Shown here one piece after another: positions 1 through 8,871 of a DNA stretch of 64,000 nt. How positions within the stretch are numbered: position 1 is the first letter of the stretch; the number at the start of each line of letters is the position of its first letter. The notes beneath the pieces were generated by a model. It saw nothing but the letters and a program-made list of their open reading frames with translations, searched no databases and was not told the origin of the DNA. The translations under genes and the position numbers were made by a program. Origin of the DNA: Mycobacteroides abscessus ATCC 19977 (GTDB lineage Bacteria; Actinomycetota; Actinomycetes; Mycobacteriales; Mycobacteriaceae); NCBI RefSeq assembly GCF_000069185.1, contig NC_010397.1:2046001-2110000 (forward strand), written 5' to 3'.

Positions 1-294
1 GACCTGAAGACGCCGTTCGGCAACCTGCATGGGGGCTGCTTATCGGCCATGGTCGACCACTGCCTCGGCGTGGTGTTTTATCCCGTGATTCCACTGGGAT
101 CTTGGGTCGCGACAACGGAGTTCAAACTGAATCTGCTTCGTCCGGTCTCCAGCGGCACCTGTGTAGCCACAGCTGAGATCATCGCGCTGGGCAGAACCAG
201 CGGGGTGGCGCGGATCGACATCTGCAACGACGGCAGAGCGGTGTGTGCGGCCCAGGGAACCGTCACCGTCGTCGCACCGAAGACGAGCTCCTGA
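1..294 (+). CDS. PaaI-like thioesterase (hotdog fold), 3' part only
   Basis: The window opens inside this gene; 97 codons are visible and the start lies upstream. The motif NLHGGCLSAMVDHCLG is the HGG signature of PaaI/YbgC-type hotdog acyl-CoA thioesterases, and is followed by the long beta-strand region (ATTEFKLNLLRPV) seen in this family. It probably hydrolyses an acyl- or aryl-CoA thioester in the cytoplasm. The stop overlaps the start of the next gene (TGATG), so the two are probably cotranslated. Substrate cannot be told from the sequence. Confidence 0.8.
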   Translation, partial: DLKTPFGNLHGGCLSAMVDHCLGVVFYPVIPLGSWVATTEFKLNLLRPVSSGTCVATAEIIALGRTSGVARIDICNDGRAVCAAQGTVTVVAPKTSS

Positions 295-1205
295 TGTCGG
301 CAAAGAGAACAGGCGATTCGTCGGCTCCTGTGGTCGAGCGCGTGCCCACGGCAGACGGGCTGGCGCTGGCCGTCGACCTCTACCACTGTGACGCACCGCG
401 GGCGGTCGTGTTGCTCCTTCACGGCGGCGGTCAAAGCCGACACGCCTGGGACGTCACCGCCCAACGCCTGCACCAGCGGGGATACACGGTGGCCGCGTAC
501 GACACCAGGGGACACGGGGACAGCGACTGGGACCCCGACGGACGCTATGACATGGACCGGCTGGGGTCCGACCTATTGGCCGTGCGCTCATACGCCGATT
601 CCGGCCGCCCCGTCGCCGCGATCGGCGCATCTCTGGGCGGGTTGACCATTCTCGGAACACACTTGCTCGCCCCGCCGGATCTATGGCAGGCCGTCGTGCT
701 GGTTGACGTCACTCCGCGAATGGAGATGGACGGCGCCCGACGAGTCGTAGCGTTCATGTCGGCACACCCCGAAGGTTTCGACAGCCTAGAGTCGGCCGCT
801 GACGTGATCGCCGCCTACAACCCGCACCGCCCTCGCCCCGAAAACCTCGACGGGCTCCGAAAAGTCCTCGCCCGTCGCGAAGACGGTCGCTGGTCCTGGC
901 GATGGGATCCAGCCTTCGTGACGTCGAATTTCCAGTTCCTGCAGGGTGATCCAGACGAGGGCGCTGAGTACTTCGAGATGATGAGCGCCTTCCTTCTCGA
1001 TGGTGCGCGGCAGGTGTCCGCGCCAACGCTGCTGGTCCGGGGCCTACTATCTGACATCGTCTCCGAAGAGACAGTAAGGCATTTCCTGACCGTCGTTCCG
1101 CACGCGCAAACCGTTGACGTGTCGGGCGCGGGACACATGATTGCCGGCGACAACAACGACGCATTCTCGACGGCGGTCGTCGAATTCCTCGACAGGACCA
1201 TATGA
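294..1205 (+). CDS. Alpha/beta hydrolase
   Basis: A 303-residue alpha/beta-hydrolase. An oxyanion-hole HGGGQS motif comes early, the nucleophile elbow is GASLGG (serine near residue 120), and the catalytic histidine is in SGAGHMIAGD near the C-terminus. The ATG at 294 is preferred because it overlaps the upstream stop as TGATG; an in-frame extension to 243 would run through the thioesterase gene. Hydrolases of this size act on esters, epoxides or C-C bonds, and the neighbourhood (thioesterase, CYP153 set) fits hydrocarbon or fatty-acid metabolism. The exact reaction is unknown. Confidence 0.85.
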   Translation: MSAKRTGDSSAPVVERVPTADGLALAVDLYHCDAPRAVVLLLHGGGQSRHAWDVTAQRLHQRGYTVAAYDTRGHGDSDWDPDGRYDMDRLGSDLLAVRSYADSGRPVAAIGASLGGLTILGTHLLAPPDLWQAVVLVDVTPRMEMDGARRVVAFMSAHPEGFDSLESAADVIAAYNPHRPRPENLDGLRKVLARREDGRWSWRWDPAFVTSNFQFLQGDPDEGAEYFEMMSAFLLDGARQVSAPTLLVRGLLSDIVSEETVRHFLTVVPHAQTVDVSGAGHMIAGDNNDAFSTAVVEFLDRTI

Positions 1206-1256
1206 ACCCTGCTGTCGGTTGACTGCCCATGTAGGGCTGGCGCCTATCCTGCTCCT

Positions 1257-1877
1257 ATGCCAACTGAACCAGTGCGGGTGTCTTTCCGCCGGCATGTGCG
1301 CGAAAAGGTTTTGAGGGCGACACGAGAACTCGCCATCGAGAAGGGCTGGGATCAGGTCCGGATGAGCGAGGTTGCCGAATCGGTCGGCGTCTCCCGCCCG
1401 ACGTTGTACAAAGAGTTCGGCGACAAACAGGGGCTCGGCGACGCGCTTGTGGTGTCGGAGGGCCAGCGCTTTATGGAAGGCATTCTTGCCGTCCTTGCCG
1501 AACACGTGGGCGACGTGCGGGGCGGCATCACCGCAGCGGTGCAATTCACCCTCTGTGAAGCAGAAGACAGCCCGCTCCTCAAGGCAGTTCTGACGTCCAA
1601 CCCTTCGGGGAATGATCGCGGTGGCTCGTCGTCTACTGGAGTCCTACCTCTTCTGCCGACGTCGGCTTCCCTGCTTCAGCTCTGCTCCGCGGCTCTGATC
1701 ACGTGGTTTAACGACCACTTCGACGATCTCGATCCCGAAGACGTTGAGGAGGTCGCAGATGTTCTGGTGCGACTGACAGTGAGTCATGTTGTACTCCCCG
1801 CCGCGGACATCGCCACCACCGGTGAGCGGATCTCCCGCGTAGCACTCAGGTACCTGGGAGTTGTCCACAGTTTGTAG
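1257..1877 (+). CDS. TetR/AcrR-family transcriptional regulator
   Basis: A 206-residue protein. Its N-terminal helix-turn-helix lies at about residues 12-58 and includes the recognition segment VGVSRPTLYKEFGDKQGL, typical of TetR repressors. The C-terminal ligand-binding half is not assignable. It lies 51 bp downstream of the alpha/beta hydrolase on the same strand and convergent with the ferredoxin reductase gene. It may control the hydrolase/thioesterase genes or the CYP153 set, but no palindrome points to a target. Family call is firm; target is inference. Confidence 0.88.
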   Translation: MPTEPVRVSFRRHVREKVLRATRELAIEKGWDQVRMSEVAESVGVSRPTLYKEFGDKQGLGDALVVSEGQRFMEGILAVLAEHVGDVRGGITAAVQFTLCEAEDSPLLKAVLTSNPSGNDRGGSSSTGVLPLLPTSASLLQLCSAALITWFNDHFDDLDPEDVEEVADVLVRLTVSHVVLPAADIATTGERISRVALRYLGVVHSL

Positions 1878-1893
1878 CCAGCAAGCTCTCGTG

Positions 1894-3093
1894 TCAGATC
1901 GAGCCGGCGAGGAGCTCTGAGCGGTCAACTCGGAGCTGCTGGCTGATGGCCCGCTTACTGGACATGAAATCGCGAGGACGATTGACGCAGTCGGCGGCGA
2001 TGAGTTCGCCCTCGCGGAAGTAGAAGCAGCTGAAGTCACGGTCACGCGACGGGTCACCACTGAGCAACAGTTCGTCGTATCCGGCGTTGAGACCGGCAAT
2101 CTGGAGTTTGAGATCGTACTGGTCGGACCAGAACCACGGAAGCGCAGCGATTGCGCTGTGTTTTCCGCAGATTGTCGCCGCAGCGATCTTGGCCTGCTCG
2201 CCGGCGCTCGATACGGATTCCAAACGAATACGCGAGCCGTATCGAGCCATGGTGTGGCTCGTGCAGTCGCCGGCGGCCACGATGTCGGGGTCGCTGGTGC
2301 GGGCCTGGTCGTCGATCACGATGCCGTTGTCGACGGATAATCCTGCGGCCGAGGCGAGCTCGGTGTTCGGCACCACACCGACGCCGACGATGACCAAGTC
2401 GGCGGGGATCGATTCGCCGTCAGCCAGCACGACCTCCTGCACCCCACCGTTACCGGAGAAGGCTTCGACGAGGGCGTGTGTTCGGATCTCCACTCCCTCG
2501 CCGCGGTGGATTCGCGTGTAAAACGCGGAAACCTCCGGCGCGGTGACCCTTTCGAGTACACGCTCGGTTGCCTCGAGGACGGTGACGTTCATGCCGAGCG
2601 AACACAGCGAGGCCGCCGTTTCCAACCCGATGTAACCGCCGCCCACGATCACAACCCTCCGACCCGGTGTGGCGGCGGCACGGATCAACTCGACGTCTGC
2701 AGCGGTACGCAGGTAGTGAATTCCGGGAAGATCCACCCCTGGTGTGGGGAGTCGTCTGGCCCTTGCGCCGGTGCACAACGCGAGCTTGGTGTACGTCAGC
2801 GTGTCGCCGGTGCTCAGAGACACACGCTTGGCACTCCGGTGGATCGCCTCCACGGTCGCATTCAAGAGTCGAATGTGCTGCTTTTCGTAGAAATCAGCGC
2901 CGCGAATCAGGAGGTCGTCGAGGCCGTTCTTGCCGGCCAGGTATCCCTTCGACAACGGAGGCCGGTGGTAGGGCAGTCCCCCCTCGTCGCCGATGAGCAC
3001 GACCTCCCCAGACCACCCCTCCCTTCGAAGATTAGCTGCCAACTGCGCGCCGGCGTGGCTCGCGCCGACGATCACCGCTCGTTCGGGAGTCAT
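1894..3093 (-). CDS. FAD-dependent ferredoxin reductase of the CYP153 system
   Basis: A 399-residue pyridine-nucleotide-disulphide oxidoreductase of the ferredoxin/putidaredoxin-reductase type. The N-terminal FAD site is IVGASHAGAQLA, the central NAD(P)H site is VVIVGGGYIGLETAA (about residues 145-160), and DIVAAGDCT binds FAD near residue 270. It should pass electrons from NAD(P)H to the 2Fe-2S ferredoxin encoded two genes upstream and so to the P450. Its start overlaps the P450 stop by 4 bp (ATGA), indicating translational coupling. Length and domain order are normal for the family. Confidence 0.92.
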   Translation of the reverse strand: MTPERAVIVGASHAGAQLAANLRREGWSGEVVLIGDEGGLPYHRPPLSKGYLAGKNGLDDLLIRGADFYEKQHIRLLNATVEAIHRSAKRVSLSTGDTLTYTKLALCTGARARRLPTPGVDLPGIHYLRTAADVELIRAAATPGRRVVIVGGGYIGLETAASLCSLGMNVTVLEATERVLERVTAPEVSAFYTRIHRGEGVEIRTHALVEAFSGNGGVQEVVLADGESIPADLVIVGVGVVPNTELASAAGLSVDNGIVIDDQARTSDPDIVAAGDCTSHTMARYGSRIRLESVSSAGEQAKIAAATICGKHSAIAALPWFWSDQYDLKLQIAGLNAGYDELLLSGDPSRDRDFSCFYFREGELIAADCVNRPRDFMSSKRAISQQLRVDRSELLAGSI

Positions 3094-4478
3094 GCACTCG
3101 GCCTGGGAGTGAGGCGAACCATCAGCTTGCTGATACCCCTGACGAAATTCGATTGCACATACTCGGGTTCGCCGACCACCTCGATGTTCTCAAAGCGAGG
3201 GAGCAATTCCTCCCACAGGATTCGAAGCTGCAACTCAGCAAGTCGGTTTCCCATGCACCTGTGCACGCCGAACCCGAACGAGATGTGATTGCGGGCGTTG
3301 CTCCTATCGATGATCAACTCATCGGCCCGCTCGAAGACACGCTCATCGCGGTTACCAGAGGCGTACCACATCACGACCTTGTCGCCCTTGCGGATGAATT
3401 GCCCGTTCAACATGATGTCTTTTTTCGCGACTCGGCGCATGTACGCCAACGGGGTCTGCCAGCGAATGATCTCGGACACCATGTTGGGAATCAGGTCAGG
3501 GTTCGCCTTCAACTTCTCGAACTGATCGGGGAACTGGTTCAAGGCGAGAACCCCTCCGCTCATCGAGTTGCGAGTCGTGTCGTTTCCCCCGACGATCAGC
3601 AATACCAAATTGCCGAGGAATTCCATCGGGCGGTCGATGAGATCCTTAGTGTCCTCGTTGGCCTGCAGCATCGTGATCAGATCGAAGCCCGGTCGCTCCC
3701 CGTTGGCGGTACGGGCCGCCTTGTCATGCCAGAGAGCGCTGAGCCCCTTCGCCATGTCGACCATGCCACGAAACACTCTGTCGTTGTCGGAAGGACCGCC
3801 ATTGGCTTGCTCCATGGAGGTGGCGAGGTCCGACCATTCCACGAGCTTGTGCCGCTGCTCGTACGGGAAGTCCAGCAGGGTCGCGAGCATGCGCGCTGTC
3901 AGTTCGATGGAGACGTGGTGCACCCAATTGAACGGCTGATCCACCGGTAGATCGTCCAGCACTTCCTGGACACGCGAGCGGATCAGCCCCTCCATCTCGC
4001 GCAGGTTCTTCGGCGCGACAACCCCTTGGACGGAAGCGCGCTGCAAGTCGTGTTGTGGCGGATCCATCGCGATGAACATGGCGATGTCCATAAAACGAGG
4101 CGGTCTCCCGATGATGATGAACGGCTCTGCGGAGAAAGCCTCGTGGTTCTTGTCGACGGCGATGATGTCCGCGTGGCGGGTCACCGACCAGAACGGGCCG
4201 AACGGACTGCGAGCCTGGTAATGCACCGGCGCCTCGTTGCGCACGCGTTCGAAGTAGGACTTCCAGCGGCCTTGGCGGTAGAGGAACGGGTTGCTGAGAT
4301 CGATGTCGGCGATATCGACGTCCTCGACCGGAGGAATGGGCGTCTCGGTGAAGATCTTCTTACCATTGGTTCCGGTTACCCACCGACGTGTCTTGTCGTA
4401 GAGGTGTGCGCCGCGGATTTGCAGCTCCAGAGGCACGGCAGACTGGGCTTTGGCGGCCACTGCCGCGGGAATACTCAT
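3090..4478 (-). CDS. Cytochrome P450, CYP153-like terminal hydroxylase
   Basis: A 462-residue P450. The haem-binding loop is FGFGVHRCMGNRLAE near the C-terminus, the I-helix motif is GGNDTTRNSMSGGV, and the ExxR motif is SEIIRWQ. The segments LVLLIVGGNDTTRNSM, GGVLALNQFPDQ, SEIIRWQTPL and KGDKVVMWYASGNRD closely match remembered CYP153 alkane hydroxylases such as CYP153A6. That family adds a terminal hydroxyl group to alkanes, limonene-type terpenes or fatty acids. The start at 4478 has GGAGGAA seven bases upstream; an ATG 21 bp earlier lacks this. The operon order ferredoxin-P450-reductase, next to an AraC gene, is as in known CYP153 clusters. Confidence 0.93.
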   Translation of the reverse strand: MSIPAAVAAKAQSAVPLELQIRGAHLYDKTRRWVTGTNGKKIFTETPIPPVEDVDIADIDLSNPFLYRQGRWKSYFERVRNEAPVHYQARSPFGPFWSVTRHADIIAVDKNHEAFSAEPFIIIGRPPRFMDIAMFIAMDPPQHDLQRASVQGVVAPKNLREMEGLIRSRVQEVLDDLPVDQPFNWVHHVSIELTARMLATLLDFPYEQRHKLVEWSDLATSMEQANGGPSDNDRVFRGMVDMAKGLSALWHDKAARTANGERPGFDLITMLQANEDTKDLIDRPMEFLGNLVLLIVGGNDTTRNSMSGGVLALNQFPDQFEKLKANPDLIPNMVSEIIRWQTPLAYMRRVAKKDIMLNGQFIRKGDKVVMWYASGNRDERVFERADELIIDRSNARNHISFGFGVHRCMGNRLAELQLRILWEELLPRFENIEVVGEPEYVQSNFVRGISKLMVRLTPRPSA

Positions 4479-4508
4479 TATTGTTTCCTCCAAATCCATG
4501 ACGTTGTT

Positions 4509-4829
4509 TCAGAGCTGGAACTCAGGTAGCTCGACCGTCAAGCCATCCCATGCCTCGGAGGCGGCCATCTGGCAGGACAGCCTCGACGTCCGCTGACGCT
4601 CGGGGTTCATCGCGAGCATCTCCTCTTCGTTGGCGCCGCAGAGTCCCACCGTGTCCGACCACTCGGGAGCGACGATCACGTGGCATGTTCCGCATGCGGC
4701 TTCCCCTCCGCAATCGCCGTCGATGCCGGGCACCGCGTTATTGACCGCAATCTGCATCAAGGACTGCCCTTCGGCCAAGGGGGCTTCGTACTTCTCGCCG
4801 TCATGAGAGACGAAGGTGACGACTGCCAT
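4509..4829 (-). CDS. 2Fe-2S ferredoxin (adrenodoxin/putidaredoxin type)
   Basis: A 106-residue plant/vertebrate-type 2Fe-2S ferredoxin with cysteine spacing CGGEAACGTCHV followed by a distal cysteine in SRLSCQM. This is the C-x5-C-x2-C-xn-C pattern of P450 redox partners. It is the first gene of the minus-strand operon ferredoxin - P450 - reductase and should carry single electrons from the reductase to the CYP153 haem in the cytoplasm. Length is normal. Confidence 0.92.
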   Translation of the reverse strand: MAVVTFVSHDGEKYEAPLAEGQSLMQIAVNNAVPGIDGDCGGEAACGTCHVIVAPEWSDTVGLCGANEEEMLAMNPERQRTSRLSCQMAASEAWDGLTVELPEFQL

Positions 4830-4872
4830 GATTAACTCTCCTCAATCTGGAACTTCTCTTTTTAGTGTTGTC

Positions 4873-4933
4873 GCGCGTGACCAGCGTCGCTAGACTCGCA
4901 GGAGTCAAAGAGTTGTGTTTTTAGCTCACGCGC
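4873..4933. promoter_or_regulatory. Divergent promoter region with 8-bp inverted repeat
   Basis: The 114-bp gap between the divergent ferredoxin and AraC genes contains a perfect inverted pair, GCGCGTGA at 4873-4880 and TCACGCGC at 4926-4933, separated by 45 bp. The second arm sits just upstream of the AraC ribosome-binding site. Widely spaced half-sites in a divergent promoter fit an AraC-family dimer, but binding is inferred. The pair could also be chance in GC-rich DNA. Confidence 0.4.
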
Positions 4934-4943
4934 AGGGAGGCAC

Positions 4944-5948
4944 GTGAAACTCGACGACTCGGGTATGCCAGCGCTGGCTTTCCTGCAGATGCTGGACAGT
5001 GAGGCGCTGGGGCATGACGCCAGCATTGCGCTGCGCAGCATCATGGTTCGCGAGCACGTCACCGAGTCGATGTTGGTGGGCCGCGACGCGCAGGTCCCCT
5101 TACGGTGGTTCAGGGAGATATATTCCGATTTCGATTGTGATCAGGGAACCCGTCTGGGTTTCGCGTTCGCTGAACACGCCAAACTGACGTCCTTTGGGGC
5201 ACTCAGTGTTCCCTTGGTCAGCGCGGGCTCGGTAGCCGAGGTTGTCGAGTTGCTTGCTTATCTGCCGGTGATCACCACAGCCCTCAGCCCGTCGTTCCAT
5301 TCGACGGAACGCGGCCTCACGATCGGGCTCACCGGTCGCACCGGTGACGCGGGCCTGAACTGCCTGGCCGTCACCTACGGTGGGCTGGCGCTGTTGCGTC
5401 TGCTCGACATGCTCGCGGGTGCCGTACCGAATATTGAACTGCATCTGAGTCATTCAGCGCCGGAGTCGTGGGTTCTTCATGACGAAGTGTTGGCGGGTCG
5501 GATCTTCTTCGACGCCCCCAGCTCGTTCGTCCACGTTCCCGCGGCTACGCTGGAGGAGGTCTGTCGATTCTCCGATCCTGTGGCGTACCGGATTGCCGTC
5601 ACCGATTTGCAGCGAACTCTCGATCAACGACGTGACACGTCGGTCTCCGAAAAAGTAAGGGACCTGCTCGAGAAAGATCCCGGAAAAACGAACATCAGCC
5701 GGACGGCGGGCGAGCTCTCGATATCCCCGAGCACGTTGAAGCGGCGCCTGCGCGAAGAGGGGACCACCTTTCGAGAATTACGTCAGTCGTTCTTGCAGGA
5801 GCGAGCAATTCTGCGAATTCTCGACAGATCGGTGTCTGTAAGCGAGATCGCGGCAGAACTCGGGTACGCGGACCTCACGAACTTCACACATGCGTTCAAA
5901 CGGTGGACCGGTCGGTCACCGCGCCACTTCAGAAAAACGCGCGACTGA
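4944..5948 (+). CDS. AraC-family transcriptional regulator
   Basis: A 334-residue regulator. Residues about 20-200 resemble the arabinose-binding-like sensor domain (PF12625) common in regulators of hydrocarbon-oxidation genes. The C-terminal hundred residues hold the double AraC helix-turn-helix: ISRTAGELSISPSTLKRRL, then VSEIAAELGYADLTNFTHAFKRWTG. The GTG at 4944 follows GGGAGG at a good distance. It is divergently transcribed from the CYP153 electron-transfer operon, as in other CYP153 loci, so it probably activates that operon in response to the hydrocarbon substrate or a product. Confidence 0.9.
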   Translation: MKLDDSGMPALAFLQMLDSEALGHDASIALRSIMVREHVTESMLVGRDAQVPLRWFREIYSDFDCDQGTRLGFAFAEHAKLTSFGALSVPLVSAGSVAEVVELLAYLPVITTALSPSFHSTERGLTIGLTGRTGDAGLNCLAVTYGGLALLRLLDMLAGAVPNIELHLSHSAPESWVLHDEVLAGRIFFDAPSSFVHVPAATLEEVCRFSDPVAYRIAVTDLQRTLDQRRDTSVSEKVRDLLEKDPGKTNISRTAGELSISPSTLKRRLREEGTTFRELRQSFLQERAILRILDRSVSVSEIAAELGYADLTNFTHAFKRWTGRSPRHFRKTRD

Positions 5949-6171
5949 GCGCGCAAAGTTCCGCCCGGGCGCGTGCCGGGCGTCCACCGGAACCAGCGGG
6001 CTTCGCGATCGGCCTCATCTGTCACCTGGACATCGTCGAGAAACGACACGATCGGCGCGGGTTTCGGTCATCGCAGCACCCTCTTGGGAAGAGGCGCAAC
6101 GACATCCAGAGAATCCATACCGCGCTGGCGGCGGGTGCGGGCCGGGGGTGACGCGGACCCCCTAGTCACGC

Positions 6172-6177
6172 TATGCT
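6172..6177 (+). promoter_or_regulatory. Candidate -10 box for the thiolase operon
   Basis: TATGCT lies 54 bp upstream of the thiolase ATG and fits the TAnnnT form of the mycobacterial housekeeping -10 box. No strong -35 is seen. The 282 bp between the AraC gene and the thiolase gene otherwise hold no recognisable gene or palindrome. Confidence 0.3.
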
Positions 6178-6230
6178 AACCGTCGTTCACGTCGGGACCG
6201 GCGTTGAACGCGTGGTCGGAAGGAGTCCGG

Positions 6231-7397
6231 ATGCCACACGACCAGCCGGCCATCATCGGTGCCGCCGAAGTCGCTCCAGGAAGAAACGTTCCGTACACCT
6301 CCACTGAATTGCATGTGCGCGCCGCGGTCGCGGCTCTCGCCGACGCAGGGGTGGTCCCAGACGAGGTCGACGGTCTCGTGTGCGCCGGGCCGATGACGAA
6401 CGAGGGTTCGATCTTCCTGTCCGAGGACCTCATGGACTATCTCGGGCTGCACAACCTGAAACTTCAGATGACCTGTCAGCTTGGCGGCGGGACCCATCTG
6501 GCCATGACGCGCATGGCGAGTAACGTCATCGCCCGGGGCGAGGCCGAGACGGTGCTGGTCGTGTCGGCGGGCAAGTTTCCACCGATCCGCGATGGCGGGC
6601 GCGAACTGATGGCGCTGGTGTGTGACCACGCGTTCGAGATGCCCTACGGACCCTCCGTGCCGGCGCTGTACGGTTTGATCGCGCAGGCCTGGATGCACGA
6701 GACGGGACAGGGCAAGGCGGACATCGCCGAGGTCACCGCGTCGCAGGACCGGTGGGCCGCGCTGAATCCCGCGGCGATCGCGCACCGCTCACAACGCCTG
6801 ACTGTGGAGGACGTGCTGGCGTCCCGCCCGATCGCCGGGCCGTTCCACTTCTACCACTGCTCGATTCCCTGCGAGGGCGGTGGCGCGCTCGTGCTGGGCT
6901 CGGCCCGCCGGGCTCGCGCGGGCAAACACCGGCCGGTACACCTGCTCGGGTTTGGAGAGGGTCACACCCACGGTTTTCTGACCTCGCTGGCCCGCCCGGG
7001 TCGTACCGGGGCCGCCCGTTCGGGTCCGATGGCCTTCGAGCGCTCCGGACGGGCGCCGGCCGACATCGACATCGCCTTGCTCTACGACGCCTTCGCCTCA
7101 AACCCGGCGATGATCCTGGAGGAGGCGGGCTTCGTGAAGCCCGGCGGGGCAGGCGATTTCTACCGTGACGGCCGCGCCGATCCGGGGGGCGACCTTCCGG
7201 TGAACACCGACGGCGGCCTGATCCGGTTCGGGCACACCGGGACCTCCTCTGGCATTTCGCAGATCCTCGAGGGTTATTGGCAGTTGTCCGGTCGCGCCGA
7301 GGGCCGTCAGGTCTTCGGGGCGGACACCGCGTTCGTGCACAGCTACGGCTCGATGCTGTGCAGTCACGTCAGCATGGTGATGGAGGGAGCGTCATGA
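6231..7397 (+). CDS. Thiolase-superfamily protein (SCPx/Ltp2-like)
   Basis: A 388-residue thiolase-fold protein. A cysteine lies in the segment MTCQLGGGTHLAM near residue 84, where thiolases carry their nucleophile, and the C-terminal RFGHTGTSSG resembles the thiolase GHP loop. The ATG at 6231 is preceded by GAAGGAG. The next gene encodes a DUF35 protein. In actinobacterial sterol breakdown, thiolase-like Ltp2 pairs with a DUF35 partner to act as an acyl-CoA retro-aldolase, so aldol cleavage rather than thiolysis is a real possibility. Stop and next start overlap (ATGA). Confidence 0.85.
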   Translation: MPHDQPAIIGAAEVAPGRNVPYTSTELHVRAAVAALADAGVVPDEVDGLVCAGPMTNEGSIFLSEDLMDYLGLHNLKLQMTCQLGGGTHLAMTRMASNVIARGEAETVLVVSAGKFPPIRDGGRELMALVCDHAFEMPYGPSVPALYGLIAQAWMHETGQGKADIAEVTASQDRWAALNPAAIAHRSQRLTVEDVLASRPIAGPFHFYHCSIPCEGGGALVLGSARRARAGKHRPVHLLGFGEGHTHGFLTSLARPGRTGAARSGPMAFERSGRAPADIDIALLYDAFASNPAMILEEAGFVKPGGAGDFYRDGRADPGGDLPVNTDGGLIRFGHTGTSSGISQILEGYWQLSGRAEGRQVFGADTAFVHSYGSMLCSHVSMVMEGAS

Positions 7398-7831
7398 CCG
7401 CAGCTTCGAGTTCCCTCGACGGTCTGCACGATCCTGAGGCGCTGCCGCCGCTGACCGATGTCAACCGTCCCTACTTCGCAGCAGCGGCCCGCGGCGTACT
7501 CGTCTTCCAGCGGTGCGCGAACGGCCACCCGTTCCTCTACCCGCGGCTGGTGTGTCCCGTCTGCCATGACGGTGAGTTGGCCTGGGAGACCGCGGCGGGT
7601 ACTGGTGAGATCGTCAGTTTCGCGCCGGTGTACCGCCCCCCGTGGGACTCGTTCCCGCGCAGCGAGCCGTACGTCGTCGTGCTCGTTCGTCTGGACGAGG
7701 GGCCGCAGTTGTTGGCCAGTCTCGAGGGCGTGGCCCCCGATGAAGTTGCGATCGGCGCAAGAGTGCGCGCAGTGTTCGAGCGGGTGAACGAGGACCTTGG
7801 GCTGGTCCGATTCAGGCCGGCGGCGTCGTGA
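7394..7831 (+). CDS. DUF35 zinc-ribbon/OB-fold partner of the thiolase
   Basis: A 145-residue DUF35 protein. The N-terminal rubredoxin-like zinc ribbon is visible as C-x2-GHPF then CPVC in the first 60 residues, followed by an OB-fold with the typical TGEIVSFAPVYRPP stretch. These proteins act as acyl-CoA-binding partners of thiolase-like enzymes. The ATG at 7394 overlaps the thiolase stop and the next gene overlaps its stop (GTGA), so three proteins are translationally coupled. Confidence 0.9.
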   Translation: MTAASSSLDGLHDPEALPPLTDVNRPYFAAAARGVLVFQRCANGHPFLYPRLVCPVCHDGELAWETAAGTGEIVSFAPVYRPPWDSFPRSEPYVVVLVRLDEGPQLLASLEGVAPDEVAIGARVRAVFERVNEDLGLVRFRPAAS

Positions 7832-8871
7832 GCACGTACGGGGTCTCGGTGCTCGGCGCGGACTTGGCCACCCTTGTCGAGACCGCCGAGGCTACCGACC
7901 TCGCCGGCTTCGACGCCGCCTGGGCCTCGGAGTTCTACTCGCGCTCCGGCTCGATCTCGATGGCCGCGATGGCCGCGCGCACAAAGCGCTGCCGCATCGG
8001 GTCGTCGATCCTGTATGGCGTCGGGCGCAGCCCGCTCGTGCTCGCCACCGAGGCGCGTGACCTCGACGAGCTTTCAGGCGGGCGCGTCGTGCTCGGGCTC
8101 GGCAACGGCACACGCCGCATGATGAGCGACTGGCACGGCGTGGAGGACACCTCCGCTCCCGCTCTGCGCATGGAGGAGCTGGTCCCGCTCGTGCGTCGGA
8201 TCTGGAACCTGCACGAGGGCCCCGTGCGCCATGAGGGTCGCTTCTATCGGATGAATCTCGTCCCGACCGGCGACGTCGCGCCGCCGCAGCGGGCCATCCC
8301 GATCATCACCGCGGGCGTGCGTCCGCGGATGTGCGAGGTGGCAGGGCGCGTCGCCGACGGGTTGGCCGGTCATCCGCTATTCACCACGACCTACGTCGAG
8401 GAGGTCGCCCGCCCAGCCGTCGTGCGCGGTGCGGAGCGGGCCGGACGCGATCCCGCCGACATTGAGATCGTCTCGATGGTCATCTGCGCGGTGCACGACG
8501 ACCCACAGATCGCACGCCGTGAGGCCGCGCAGCAGATCGCGTTCTACTCCTCGGTGAAGACCTACGAACACGTTCTCGATGTGAGCGGCTTCGCCAGGCA
8601 GGGGGCGGCGATTCGCGACGCGTTCGCGCGGCGTGACCTGCCGGCCATGTTCGCAGCCGTCACCGACGACATGATCGACGCGATGGCGGTGGCCGGCACC
8701 GCCGCCGAGGTCCGAGAAGGGCTGCGCCGCTACGAGGGCGTGCTGGACCACATCGTTCTCTACTCACCCTCGATCGGCCTCGCGCCCGAGCGCATCGCCG
8801 AGAACCTAGGCAGCCTCATTCGCGATTGTGCACCGGCCTTCGCCGGCGGGAAAGGTGACCAGAGTGGCTGA
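7828..8871 (+). CDS. LLM-class (F420-type) oxidoreductase
   Basis: A 347-residue luciferase-like monooxygenase fold protein. The conserved blocks are the strand-1 region, RIGSSILYGVGRSPLVLATEARDLDELSGGRVVLGLG, and the later IPIITAGVRPRMCEVAGRVADG. In mycobacteria most such proteins use cofactor F420, so a hydride-transfer role on an acyl-CoA or ketone intermediate is likely. FMN-dependent monooxygenation is the alternative. GTG start; overlaps its upstream neighbour by 4 bp and its downstream one by 8 bp. Confidence 0.85.
   Translation: MSTYGVSVLGADLATLVETAEATDLAGFDAAWASEFYSRSGSISMAAMAARTKRCRIGSSILYGVGRSPLVLATEARDLDELSGGRVVLGLGNGTRRMMSDWHGVEDTSAPALRMEELVPLVRRIWNLHEGPVRHEGRFYRMNLVPTGDVAPPQRAIPIITAGVRPRMCEVAGRVADGLAGHPLFTTTYVEEVARPAVVRGAERAGRDPADIEIVSMVICAVHDDPQIARREAAQQIAFYSSVKTYEHVLDVSGFARQGAAIRDAFARRDLPAMFAAVTDDMIDAMAVAGTAAEVREGLRRYEGVLDHIVLYSPSIGLAPERIAENLGSLIRDCAPAFAGGKGDQSG

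Noticed and set aside
3153..3950. 265-codon frame opposite the CYP153 gene
   Set aside because: Shadow of the P450 reading frame; no motif and no start signal.
5783..6049. 88-codon minus-strand frame starting MSFLDDVQVTDEAD
   Set aside because: Half of it is antisense to the AraC gene and no conserved feature is visible.
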